A stretch of DNA of 64,000 nucleotides, taken from the NCBI RefSeq assembly GCF_900107015.1, contig NZ_FNOI01000002.1, forward strand, positions 620,001-684,000, given 5' to 3'. Below the pieces are notes generated by a model that searched no databases, was not told where the DNA came from, and saw only the letters and a program-made list of their open reading frames with translations. Below, in pieces: positions 28,221-37,919 of the stretch. Every line of letters starts with the position of its first letter. The first letter of the stretch is position 1. This DNA comes from Litoreibacter albidus (GTDB taxonomy: Bacteria; Pseudomonadota; Alphaproteobacteria; Rhodobacterales; Rhodobacteraceae). A program made the position numbers and the translations under genes.

Positions 28221-30332
28221 TCAGTTTGTAGCGGTCGCATCGGATGTTAGCTCTCTAATCAGATCGTGGATTTTATCCTTCTTTAGAGGTTTGGTTAGGT
28301 AGTGGCTTAGACCCGCCTCTTTTATGCGTTCCTCGTCGCCGCCCATTGCATGGGCTGTCATCGCGATGATCGGCACGGGGGGCGTGCCACGATCCTGTTC
28401 ACACTGGCGAATGATCCGGCTGGCTTCCATGCCGTCCATCTCCGGCATGGAGATATCCATGAATACCAGATCGAATTCGCCTGCTTTGAATGCGTCCACG
28501 GCCTCCACACCGTTTTGAACCAGCGTCAGGTCAACGCTTAGGTCCTTCAGCATCTTGCGAAAGACAAGCTGGTTGGTTTTGTTGTCTTCTGCGGCCAAAA
28601 TTTGCAGCGGGCGGGCGGCTGGCTTTGGCGCGGCCTGAATACAGTTGAACAGGTCCTCACGACGAAACGGTTTGCGCAACGTCGCCACGCCATCGGGCAC
28701 TTGCAATGGATCAGCGGTGACTAGCATCGCTACCACGGGCACGCCTGGAAACTGCGCCTGCATAGTCTCAACATCTGCTACGCTGTTTGCTGTGTGGCTG
28801 ACGAATATGATGTCTGGTGTCAGGAGCCTCCGCGGGGTGGCGGCATTTGGAAGGATGGTGAATTCTAGCCCCAATAGGGTCATCTGTCGGGTTAGGATGT
28901 CCAAGTCCATCGGGTTTGGTTCAATAACAATTGCGGTCTTGAAATTGCGGGGGATCATCGCGGGTGCGGATTGTGCGGGGGAGACGACGGACAGGGTGAT
29001 CTGGAAGCCGAAACATGCGCCTTCGCCCTTAACGCTGTTGATCCACACCTCGCCGCCCATCAACTCAACGAGTTTACGGCTGATAGACAGCCCCAGTCCG
29101 GTACCCTCGTATTTCCGGTTCGCCTCGTCTTCGATCTGGTTAAATTCACCAAAGATGTGGTCGACCATTGACGCCTCCACGCCAAGTCCGCTGTCTTCGA
29201 CCGTAAAATGCAGTTGGCACTGTTGGGCTTCGTCATCCACAATGCCGACCACCCGCACCATCACGTGACCGGAATCGGTGAACTTCACTGCATTACCCAC
29301 AAGGTTGGTCAGAATTTGGCGGATGCGACCCGCGTCGCCGATGTAGTCTGATGGCAGGTACTGATCGTAGTCGATCTGGAAATCGAGCCCCTTTTGCTGA
29401 ACAGTTGGCTGCACGATCCGCCCTACATCTTGGACCAAAAGTTCCAGATCGAACGGCAGTGGCTTCAGCTGAATTTTCTCCGCCTCGATCTTGGAGAAAT
29501 CGAGCACGTCGTTGATGATCTCCAGTAATGCCTCGCCGGAACTGTGGATGGTTTGCGCATAGAGGGTGCTTTCCTCATCAAGCCCGTTTTCCATCAGAAG
29601 CTCCGCCATGCCGACGACACCGTTCATCGGGGTGCGCAGCTCGTGGCTCATTTTTGCCAAGAACGCTGATTTGGCGCGATCCGCAGCCTGTGCTTTATCG
29701 CGGGCATCACGCAATTCGCCCTCCCTTAGGACGTTATCGGTGATGTTGAGAACCATCGAAACCACCCCGCCGTCGGAGGTGCGCCGGTCCATCATCTTAA
29801 CGTAGATTCCATTCCAGAAGCGAAGGGTCAGGGGCTCTATCTGCATGGGCGACCACCGCGAGAGCATCATCGCGTGCCATTCGTCTGGATCTTGTCCGTT
29901 CAAATCCACGATCCCCTCGTCGATGCACAGGTCGATGATATCGCCATAAAAGCTGCCGGGGCCGACGCTTCCTGCCCCCTCAAAGGCGGCCAGATATGGG
30001 GGGTTGGCTGCGATCAACTTCAGGTTGGCGTCGAACAGCGCGAAGCCGTCGTGGATGGTATCAATCGCGTCCCATAACAGCCGTTCCACCGCGACGACCT
30101 TGTGATTTGCCGCCTGTAAATCCTTCTCGACGCGGGTGTTCTGGCCCTCCAGTTCTTTAACCACACGGCGCTGGGTCACAATCTGACCGCTTAGGTCCAA
30201 CGCATGGGCAGAGAGCTTCCTGTTGGCAGCGGTCAATTCGGCTTGCTTTTGCTCCAGCAGCCGCTCCGCAGATAAGCGCGCGCGGCGTTCTTGCCTGATG
30301 TCTTGTTCCGCCAAGGAATGTTCCGCTGCCAT
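28221..30332 (-). CDS. Hybrid sensor histidine kinase (coiled coil - PAS - HisKA - HATPase - pseudo-receiver - receiver)
   Basis: About 703 residues, cytosolic: no signal or membrane span. Residues about 10-85 form a charged coiled coil, then a PAS domain (about 85-195, DAIDTIHDGFALFDANLKL). The dimerisation helix has phospho-His230 (KMSHELRTPMNG); the ATPase shows the N box (NLVGNAVKF) and GTGLGLSI. A degenerate receiver (about 464-566) follows, with Glu-Pro for the acidic pair and no phospho-Asp. A full receiver (about 576-696) has Asp626 (LVFMDISMPEMDG) and a KPL lysine. No partner regulator is nearby. ATG at 30332 has AGGTGG; the longer GTG frame (30359) lacks a site. Confidence 0.93.
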   Translation of the reverse strand: MAAEHSLAEQDIRQERRARLSAERLLEQKQAELTAANRKLSAHALDLSGQIVTQRRVVKELEGQNTRVEKDLQAANHKVVAVERLLWDAIDTIHDGFALFDANLKLIAANPPYLAAFEGAGSVGPGSFYGDIIDLCIDEGIVDLNGQDPDEWHAMMLSRWSPMQIEPLTLRFWNGIYVKMMDRRTSDGGVVSMVLNITDNVLREGELRDARDKAQAADRAKSAFLAKMSHELRTPMNGVVGMAELLMENGLDEESTLYAQTIHSSGEALLEIINDVLDFSKIEAEKIQLKPLPFDLELLVQDVGRIVQPTVQQKGLDFQIDYDQYLPSDYIGDAGRIRQILTNLVGNAVKFTDSGHVMVRVVGIVDDEAQQCQLHFTVEDSGLGVEASMVDHIFGEFNQIEDEANRKYEGTGLGLSISRKLVELMGGEVWINSVKGEGACFGFQITLSVVSPAQSAPAMIPRNFKTAIVIEPNPMDLDILTRQMTLLGLEFTILPNAATPRRLLTPDIIFVSHTANSVADVETMQAQFPGVPVVAMLVTADPLQVPDGVATLRKPFRREDLFNCIQAAPKPAARPLQILAAEDNKTNQLVFRKMLKDLSVDLTLVQNGVEAVDAFKAGEFDLVFMDISMPEMDGMEASRIIRQCEQDRGTPPVPIIAMTAHAMGGDEERIKEAGLSHYLTKPLKKDKIHDLIRELTSDATATN

Positions 30333-30459
30333 CGAATCGCCACCTGCTGTCCTGCCCACAGATTTGCGGAACTTGGTGAAAACCCGCTTAACGTGATTGG
30401 CTTGCGCGACTCAGCGACCCTGTGCGAGCCTTGCGACGATTTTAGATTAAGAGGTTGTT

Positions 30460-33400
30460 ATGATTTTTCGCATTGTGTCGGCAGGCCTGATTTTTGCAGT
30501 GACAACAACACTGGCGCTGGCTGACGGTTTGATCCCTGAACGGCGCATGACGTTGTCGAATGATGTTGATTTTTATGGCAGCGACCTCGCGAATATCTTC
30601 GATACTAACTTCAAAGCCTGCACACGCGCGTGTCTGACGGACCCCGCCTGCCAAGCGTTTACCTTCAACACGAAGTCGAAGGCGTGCTTCCCCAAATCCA
30701 GCATCACCCAGAGCGAACCTTTTGAGGGGGCTATTTCCGTTAAAGTGAGCACTGCGACGACCAATGAGCTGCAACTTGCAAAGTCGCAGAACGCGCAGGC
30801 GCCATTCTTGGAGAAGCGCGATGTGGAGGCGGCCTATACGCAAGCCGCGACGATGACGAGCCGTTTCGCCGCCAACGCCTTCACTGTAGACCAATTCGTG
30901 GACGCGGCCCGCAACGCACGTAACGAGGGAAAGCCCGAAGTTGCTATGCGGTTTATGGGGGCGGCCTTGACGGTCGATGATCGCTCCGACCTGTGGGAGC
31001 AGTTCGCGCGCGATGCGGCGGCTGCGGCAAAGGCGAACAGCAAGAAGCGGCGCGATTACAACCGCCGCTATCTGTCCGCGTCGATCAATGCCTACCTGCG
31101 TGCTCCGAATGCAGCGATGTCCGTAAATGCGCTGACACTCGTTTCCCGTGCCATGGAGCGGAACAACCGTGGCCGTGACGCCATCGCACCCCTGCGGCTT
31201 GCGCAATCCCTGCAGCCCAGAACCGACACACAAGACGCCTTGGACCGTGTGGTAAAGTTGTTTGGCTTCAATGTCGCCGACACGCAGGTTGAAAGCGATG
31301 CGAAGGAGCCGCGTATCTGCGTCGCCTTTTCCGAAGACCTATCGAAAACCGTGGATTACGCGCCGTTCGTGCAGTCCCAAATCGAAGGTGCCAGCGTTGA
31401 AGCCCAAGACCGACAGCTGTGCGTTGCGGGTCTGACCCACGGGGAACGCTACCGCATCACGCTTCGCCAAGGGTTGCCCGCGGCGTCCGGCGAGGTGCTG
31501 CAAAAGCCGGTTGAAATCACCCAATACGTGCGGGACCGCACGCCGTCCGTTCGCTTTCCAGGACGGTCCTACATTCTGCCAAGCAGCGGGGATGCCGCCC
31601 TGCCGGTTGTCGCGGTGAACGCGGATAAGGTTGATTTGACGCTCTACAAAGTGTCCGACCGCAACATCCTGCGCACAATGCAAAGCGACTTCTTCGCCAA
31701 GCCGCTCAGCTATTATGGGGAGCAGGAGTTTTCGCGCTCCATGGGGGTCGAGGTTTGGAAAGGGTCTGGCGACGTCCAGTCCGAGCTTAACAAAGACATC
31801 ACAACCCGCCTGCCGATGTCCGACATTGTGGGGCAGATGAAACCGGGCGTCTATGCCTTGCAGGCCTCGGTGCCTGGGCCGTCTTCGGATAGGTCTGCTG
31901 GGGCCACTCAATGGTTTGTCATCAGCGACCTTGGGCTGACCAGCATGGAAGGCGTCGACGGCATGCATGTTTTCGTGCGCGGGCTGTCGGACGTGGCGCC
32001 CAAGTCGGGGGTGTCGGTGTCTTTGATCTCCCGCGCAAACGAGGTGTTGGACACAATCGAGACAGATGCGCAGGGTTACGCGCGATTTGATCCGGGTTTG
32101 GTGCGCGGCGTCGGCGCCGCCGCGCCGGGCCTGCTGACGGTCCAGCAAGGCGACGACTTCGCGTTCCTGTCATTGCGCGATCCTGAATTTGACCTGTCAG
32201 ACCGTGGCGTCGAAGGACGCCCTGCGGCCAAGCCGGTTGATCTGTTCGTGACGACCGAACGTGGCGCTTACCGTGCGGGAGAGGTGGTCAACGCGCTAGC
32301 CTTGGCACGTGACGGTACCGCCAAGGCCATTGATGACCTGTCGCTGACGGCTGTTCTTACCCGTCCCGACGGCGTGGAATATGCGCGGGTGACACAGGCA
32401 GACGTGGGCGCTGGCGGGCGGATGTTCGCTTTGCCACTGGGCACGGAAGTGCCGCGCGGGACGTGGACGCTTGCGATTTATGCCGACCCCGACGCGCCAG
32501 CGCTGTCGACGCAAAACCTGCTGGTGGAGGACTTTTTGCCGGAGCGGATCGACGCAACGCTGAGCCTACCGGATGGACCTATCGCCACGGCGGGTGCTGC
32601 CGCCACGCTTGGCATTGAGGCACGGTATTTGTTTGGCGCGCCGGGCGCTGATTTGGCGGTAGAGGGCGACATGATCCTGCGCGCCGCGACGTCGCTCGAC
32701 GGGTTCGCGGGGTACCGCTTCGGGCGACACGATGCGCCATTTCGCACGACCCGCAGTGGTTTCGGATCAGGCGTGCGCACAGACACAAACGGGCTGGCAA
32801 ATGCCACGCTGGAGGTGCCGGAGTTGGCGGAGGTCATGCAACCCTTAGAGGCGCAGATCATCGCGCGCGTGCGCGAAGGATCGAACCGCCCCATTGAACG
32901 CCGGATCACCCGTGCATTATCACTTGATAAGCCTTTGATCGGGGTGAAGCCGGACTTTGACGGCGTGTTATCGGAAAATAGCGAAGCCAGTTTCAGGGTC
33001 GTGGCCTTGGCACCCGATTTGCAGACGCAGGACATGCAAGTCCGCTGGACCATCAACCGCGTCCGGACGGAGTACCAGTGGTACTCCAACTACGGCAACT
33101 GGTACTGGGATCCTGTGACAAGCCGCAGCCAGATCGCGAGCGGCGACGCCACATTAACGGCGGGTGCACCTTTGCAGATCAGCGCGCCCGTCAAATGGGG
33201 TGAGTACGAAATCAAGGTGGAGCGCACTGACGGGCCATATGTGGCGACCTCCATGAGCTTCAACGCCGGATGGTACGCCAGCGCCAATGCGGCCCAAACG
33301 CCCGACCTCCTAGAAGCCTCTTTGGATAAGGAGCTCTATTCCGCTGGCGACACAGCAACGCTGCGCGTTGTGTCACGCTACGCCGGCACGGCTTTAGTGA

Positions 33401-35895
33401 CGGTAATGTCAAACCGCTTGGTTGATATGAAAGCTGTTGAAGTCACGGAAGGTGAGAACCTGATTACCCTACCCGTGACGGACGAGTGGGGCAGCGGTGC
33501 CTACGTGTCCGCGTCGGTTCTTCGCCCGATGGATGTGGCGGCTGGTCAAAACCCTACACGGGCTTTGGGGCTGTCCCATGCGGCAGTGGAACCCGAAGAC
33601 GGCAAACTTTCCGCACGGTTCGATACCGTCGGGGAGGCTGCGCCACGCGGTCCTTTGAACGCACGTCTTATCGTGGACAACGTGAAGGGGGACACCTACG
33701 CGATGATTGCGGCTGTTGATCAGGGCATCTTGAACCTGACGGGCTTCACGCCGCCACAGGCATCAGAGCACTACTTCGGGCAGCGCAAACTTGGCATGGC
33801 AATTCGCGATGTCTACGGGCGTTTGATTGACGGCACATCAGGGGCCTTGGGCACGGTGCGCTCCGGCGGGGATGCGGGCGCGCAACTGCGTGCGCAGTCC
33901 AAGCCACCGACTGAAGACCTTGTCGCCTATGTCGCGGGCCCACTTCAAGTGGGTGCCGATGGGGTGGTGGAAACCAACTTTGAGTTGCCTGCGTTCAATG
34001 GGTCTGTCCGCCTCATGGCGGTCGTTTGGTCGGAGGACGGCGTCGGGGAGGCCGATGCAGAGGTTCTCGTGCGCGACCCCGTCGTTGTGAGCGCGACACT
34101 CCCCCGCTTCATGGCTCCAAATGACAGCAGCCAGCTGATGTTGGAAATTGTTCACGCAGATGGGCCGACGGGTGACATGCCATTGTCGGTAACGGCCTTG
34201 GGCGCGCGGCTTGTGAGGCAGGTTCCGACGTCGGTGTCCGTTACTGAACAAGGCACCACACGGCTCACAGTGCCGTTTGTAGTCACCGGCGCAGATGCGG
34301 TGGCGGTCGATGTGGTGCTGACACTGCCGGACGGGCGAAGGCTGTCCCAGTCCCACCGCATCGATGTGCGGCGCAACGACCCCGTTATCCAACGGCGCAG
34401 CCAATTCGCACTGGCGTCTGGCGGCACGTTCACTCTGGATCAGAACGCGTTCGCGGGTTTCGTGAAAGGCTCCGCTTCGGTCACGTTGGCGGCTGGTCCG
34501 TTGGCACAATTCGATGTTCCGGGGCTGCTGAATGCGCTGGACAAATATCCTTACGGCTGCACCGAACAGGTGACGTCCAAAGCGCTGCCGCTGCTTTATC
34601 TGGACCAAGTCGCTAGCGCGATGGGGCTGGAAAATCGCGATGGTATCGCGGAGCGGATTAGCCAGTCGATCTCTCTGGTTTTGACCAATCAGGCGTCAAA
34701 CGGTGCCTTCGGCTTATGGCGGCCGGATCGTGGCGACTTGTGGCTTGATGCCTATGTCACAGACTTCTTGAGCCGCGCCAAGGCGACAGGGCACGACGTT
34801 CCCGATATTGCCTTTAGGCAGGCCATCAACAACCTGCGCAATCAGGTGAACAGCGCGTCTGACTTCGAGAATGGCGGCGAAGGACTGGCTTATGCGATGC
34901 TGGTTCTGGCGCGCGAGGGCGCGGCGTCTATCGGCGATCTTCGGTATTACGCTGATACGAAAGCGAATAATTTTGCGACCGCATTGGCGGTGGCGCAGCT
35001 TGGTGCGGCCCTTGCATCCTACGGTGATCCAACGCGTGCCGACGCCATGTTCCGCCGCGCCGCAACCTTGCTGGATAAGGCACCCGATGACGCGCAAGTC
35101 TGGCGTGATGATTATGGCACCGACCTGCGGGATACGGCTGCGGTTCTGACGCTTGCCGTGGAGGCTGGCTCATCAGTGATGAACATATCGCAACTAAGCG
35201 CTAGAATTGCGCCGTCCATAGGGGAGGTCGTCGGACGTTCCACGCAAGAATCCGTGTGGACGTTGCTTGCGGCGAACGCCTTGCTGGACCGCCCGATGTC
35301 AGGCCTGTCTTTGAATGGCGAAAGCGTCTCCGGCCCCTTGGTAAAGGTGCTGGATGAGGAGGCCGGCGAGCCTGTCGAAATCTCCAACGCATCTGGTGAG
35401 GAAACCACCGTGACGCTGACTGCGTTCGGTGTGTCGGATGAGCCTGTAGCAGCGGGTGGCAACGGGTACCGCATCAAACGTGACTACTACGATCTGGACG
35501 GCAATCCCGTCGACGCTCGTCGCGTGACGTCCGGCACGCCTTTGGTCGCGGTTCTGACGGTCATCCCCCTTGCGACAGGTGAGGCGCGTTTGATGGTTAG
35601 TGACCCGCTGCCTGCTGGGTTCGAGATCGACAATCCCAACTTGCTGCGCAGTGGTGACGTCAAGGCGTTGCCTTGGCTGGATACCGACGCAAACGTTCGC
35701 AACTCCGAGTTTCGCGATGACCGCTTTTTGGCGGCAGTGGACCACTACGGCACAAAGGAATTCCAGCTGGCCTACATCCTGCGCGCTGTCGCGCCGGGCG
35801 AGTACCATCATCCAGCGGCAAGTGTGGAAGACATGTACCGCCCCTTCTACCGTGCGCGGACAGATGAAGGCCGAGTGGAGGTTGCGGCACAGTGA
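30460..35895 (+). CDS. Bacterial alpha-2-macroglobulin with N-terminal PAN domain
   Basis: An 1811-residue periplasmic protein. A Sec signal (cleavage ALA-DG, about residue 22) has no lipobox cysteine, unlike E. coli YfhM. Residues about 30-100 form a PAN/Apple domain (CTRACLTDPACQAFTF...CFP). Many macroglobulin-type beta domains follow; the bait region is not identifiable by eye. The thioester motif Cys-Thr-Glu-Gln is intact at 1367-1370 in YPYGCTEQVTSKALP. Such proteins trap invading peptidases and pair with PBP1C to repair breached cell wall (family knowledge). The downstream pbpC starts with GTG overlapping its stop, which confirms that pairing. Confidence 0.96.
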   Translation: MIFRIVSAGLIFAVTTTLALADGLIPERRMTLSNDVDFYGSDLANIFDTNFKACTRACLTDPACQAFTFNTKSKACFPKSSITQSEPFEGAISVKVSTATTNELQLAKSQNAQAPFLEKRDVEAAYTQAATMTSRFAANAFTVDQFVDAARNARNEGKPEVAMRFMGAALTVDDRSDLWEQFARDAAAAAKANSKKRRDYNRRYLSASINAYLRAPNAAMSVNALTLVSRAMERNNRGRDAIAPLRLAQSLQPRTDTQDALDRVVKLFGFNVADTQVESDAKEPRICVAFSEDLSKTVDYAPFVQSQIEGASVEAQDRQLCVAGLTHGERYRITLRQGLPAASGEVLQKPVEITQYVRDRTPSVRFPGRSYILPSSGDAALPVVAVNADKVDLTLYKVSDRNILRTMQSDFFAKPLSYYGEQEFSRSMGVEVWKGSGDVQSELNKDITTRLPMSDIVGQMKPGVYALQASVPGPSSDRSAGATQWFVISDLGLTSMEGVDGMHVFVRGLSDVAPKSGVSVSLISRANEVLDTIETDAQGYARFDPGLVRGVGAAAPGLLTVQQGDDFAFLSLRDPEFDLSDRGVEGRPAAKPVDLFVTTERGAYRAGEVVNALALARDGTAKAIDDLSLTAVLTRPDGVEYARVTQADVGAGGRMFALPLGTEVPRGTWTLAIYADPDAPALSTQNLLVEDFLPERIDATLSLPDGPIATAGAAATLGIEARYLFGAPGADLAVEGDMILRAATSLDGFAGYRFGRHDAPFRTTRSGFGSGVRTDTNGLANATLEVPELAEVMQPLEAQIIARVREGSNRPIERRITRALSLDKPLIGVKPDFDGVLSENSEASFRVVALAPDLQTQDMQVRWTINRVRTEYQWYSNYGNWYWDPVTSRSQIASGDATLTAGAPLQISAPVKWGEYEIKVERTDGPYVATSMSFNAGWYASANAAQTPDLLEASLDKELYSAGDTATLRVVSRYAGTALVTVMSNRLVDMKAVEVTEGENLITLPVTDEWGSGAYVSASVLRPMDVAAGQNPTRALGLSHAAVEPEDGKLSARFDTVGEAAPRGPLNARLIVDNVKGDTYAMIAAVDQGILNLTGFTPPQASEHYFGQRKLGMAIRDVYGRLIDGTSGALGTVRSGGDAGAQLRAQSKPPTEDLVAYVAGPLQVGADGVVETNFELPAFNGSVRLMAVVWSEDGVGEADAEVLVRDPVVVSATLPRFMAPNDSSQLMLEIVHADGPTGDMPLSVTALGARLVRQVPTSVSVTEQGTTRLTVPFVVTGADAVAVDVVLTLPDGRRLSQSHRIDVRRNDPVIQRRSQFALASGGTFTLDQNAFAGFVKGSASVTLAAGPLAQFDVPGLLNALDKYPYGCTEQVTSKALPLLYLDQVASAMGLENRDGIAERISQSISLVLTNQASNGAFGLWRPDRGDLWLDAYVTDFLSRAKATGHDVPDIAFRQAINNLRNQVNSASDFENGGEGLAYAMLVLAREGAASIGDLRYYADTKANNFATALAVAQLGAALASYGDPTRADAMFRRAATLLDKAPDDAQVWRDDYGTDLRDTAAVLTLAVEAGSSVMNISQLSARIAPSIGEVVGRSTQESVWTLLAANALLDRPMSGLSLNGESVSGPLVKVLDEEAGEPVEISNASGEETTVTLTAFGVSDEPVAAGGNGYRIKRDYYDLDGNPVDARRVTSGTPLVAVLTVIPLATGEARLMVSDPLPAGFEIDNPNLLRSGDVKALPWLDTDANVRNSEFRDDRFLAAVDHYGTKEFQLAYILRAVAPGEYHHPAASVEDMYRPFYRARTDEGRVEVAAQ

Positions 35896-37919
35896 ACCTA
35901 GCGCGCGCCCTTGGGGTTGCGACCGTCGCGCTGTGGGTCGGTGCGCTCGGGCGCGACGGTTTTGATGACTGGATAGACCGCACGACGCTTCCTGCTTTGA
36001 CGATAGAGACCGGTGTGGAAGTCGTTGATCGTAACGGCGCGTTGCTGCGGTCGTTTCAAACCTCAGACGACCGTTGGCGGCTGACGACCTCTATCGCTGA
36101 CGTTGATCCAGAGTTTTTGCGGCTCCTGATCCGGTTCGAGGACAAGCGATTCTATCGCCACAAGGGCGTTGACGTGCTGGCGATGCTTCGGGCGGTCGCA
36201 CAAGCCGCGTGGAATGGCCACGTGGTGTCCGGTGGATCGACATTGACGATGCAGGTCGCGCGGCTGTTGGAGGAAAGCGGCACCGGATCTTGGGCTGGAA
36301 AGCTGCGCCAAATCCGTCTCGCCACCGCGTTGGAACGGCAATTGAGCAAGGATCAAATCCTCTCTCTCTACCTCGCGCGTGCGCCGTATGGGGGGAATTT
36401 GGAAGGGTTGAGAGCGGCAAGTCTGGCCTATTACCAAAAGGAACCTCATCGTCTAACGCCGTCGCAGATTGCGTTGCTCATAGCGCTACCACAGTCCCCC
36501 GAAGCCCGCAGGCCCGATAGGTTTCCCAAGCGTGCGGCGCAGGCTCGCGACAGGGTTTTGGAACGGTTGGTTGCTTCAGGCGCGTTGCCTGCGGAAACGG
36601 TTATCGGCCAAAGGTTGGCCGCGACGCGCCGCGACTTCAAGGCGCTGGCCCCCCACGCCGCCGACCGTTTGCACAGCACAGGGGGCGGGCAGTTGATCCG
36701 CACGACCTTAGACGCCGAGTTGCAAACCGCGATGGAGCAACTTGCGGCTAAAGCTGTGGCGGATGGAGGGCGGCACCTGTCGGTGGCCATTGTTGTGGCC
36801 GATCACGGATCAGGCGAAATCCTCTCCTCCGTTGGCTCGGCGAATTACGCCAATGACCGGCGCGGCGGGTTCATTGATATGACGCAGGCGCGGCGCTCCC
36901 CCGGTTCCACGTTAAAGCCATTGATCTACGGGATGGGGTTTGATCAGGCTCTAATCCACCCTGAAACGCTGATATCGGACCGGCCTCTGCAATTCGGCTC
37001 CTACGCACCGCAAAACTTTGATGGTGAGTTTCGTGGCGACATCCGCGTGCGCGAGGCGCTGCAACTCTCTTTGAATTTGCCAGTGGTGAGTGTCTTGGAC
37101 CGTCTCGGTCCCGCCAACTTGATTGCGAAGCTCAGGCAGGCAGGGCTGTCGCCGCAGCTTGCGGGCGACAAAGCCGGATTGGCCATCGCGCTGGGCGGGT
37201 TGGGGTTGAGCTTGGCGGAACTCGTTCAGATATATGCAGCCATCGCCCAGCCAGATGCGCCCAAGCGGCTTGCAGTGACGCAGGCGGAAATTGTGCCGCT
37301 GCCACCGGTGATCAGTAAAAAGGCTAGCTGGTATCTGGGCGATATCTTGAAGGGCGTGCCGCGGCCGAACCTAGCGTCTGGAAAAGACATCGCATTCAAG
37401 ACGGGCACGTCCTACGGGCATCGCGATGCATGGGCGATTGGCTACGATGGGCGCTATGTGATTGGCGTCTGGATGGGGCGGGCGGATGGAACGCCGGTTC
37501 CTGGCGCGTTCGGCGGGGAGTTGGCGGCGCCTTTGCTTTTCCAAGCTTTTGACCGCGTGGCGGGTCAAAGCAATCCCTTGGCAGCACCTCCGCGCGATGC
37601 GCTTTTGGTCGGCAACGCGGCGCTGCCCTTGCCTTTGCAGCGGTTCACAAGTCGCACGGAGCGTCGCGGTGTTGCGCAAGATCATCCCAAAGTGGCCTTC
37701 CCGCCGAACGGTGCGCGCGTTGCGCTGCGCGGTGGCGCTGTGACGGTGCAAATTCGGGATGGGGTGGCACCGTTTACATGGCTGCAAGACGGTGCGCCGG
37801 TGCTGACAAACAGCTGGACACGCCAAGCTGACCTGACGCCCGCTGGGCGAGGCTATGTGCAGGTGCGGGTGATTGATGCCCACGGACGCGCCGCGGGCAC
37901 CACTATCTTTGCTGAGTGA
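35892..37919 (+). CDS. pbpC: Penicillin-binding protein 1C
   Basis: A 675-residue bifunctional enzyme. After an N-terminal membrane anchor comes the GT51 transglycosylase (FEDKRFYRHKGVD, GGSTLTMQVARLLE), then the transpeptidase with Ser339-X2-Lys342 (GSTLKPL), SLN (about 394) and Lys503-Thr-Gly (KTGTSYG). The last 90 residues look like the PBP1C-specific C-terminal beta domain. GTG overlaps the macroglobulin stop (GTGA), so both proteins are made together. Its TGA directly abuts the thiolase stop on the other strand. Confidence 0.96.
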   Translation: MNLARALGVATVALWVGALGRDGFDDWIDRTTLPALTIETGVEVVDRNGALLRSFQTSDDRWRLTTSIADVDPEFLRLLIRFEDKRFYRHKGVDVLAMLRAVAQAAWNGHVVSGGSTLTMQVARLLEESGTGSWAGKLRQIRLATALERQLSKDQILSLYLARAPYGGNLEGLRAASLAYYQKEPHRLTPSQIALLIALPQSPEARRPDRFPKRAAQARDRVLERLVASGALPAETVIGQRLAATRRDFKALAPHAADRLHSTGGGQLIRTTLDAELQTAMEQLAAKAVADGGRHLSVAIVVADHGSGEILSSVGSANYANDRRGGFIDMTQARRSPGSTLKPLIYGMGFDQALIHPETLISDRPLQFGSYAPQNFDGEFRGDIRVREALQLSLNLPVVSVLDRLGPANLIAKLRQAGLSPQLAGDKAGLAIALGGLGLSLAELVQIYAAIAQPDAPKRLAVTQAEIVPLPPVISKKASWYLGDILKGVPRPNLASGKDIAFKTGTSYGHRDAWAIGYDGRYVIGVWMGRADGTPVPGAFGGELAAPLLFQAFDRVAGQSNPLAAPPRDALLVGNAALPLPLQRFTSRTERRGVAQDHPKVAFPPNGARVALRGGAVTVQIRDGVAPFTWLQDGAPVLTNSWTRQADLTPAGRGYVQVRVIDAHGRAAGTTIFAE

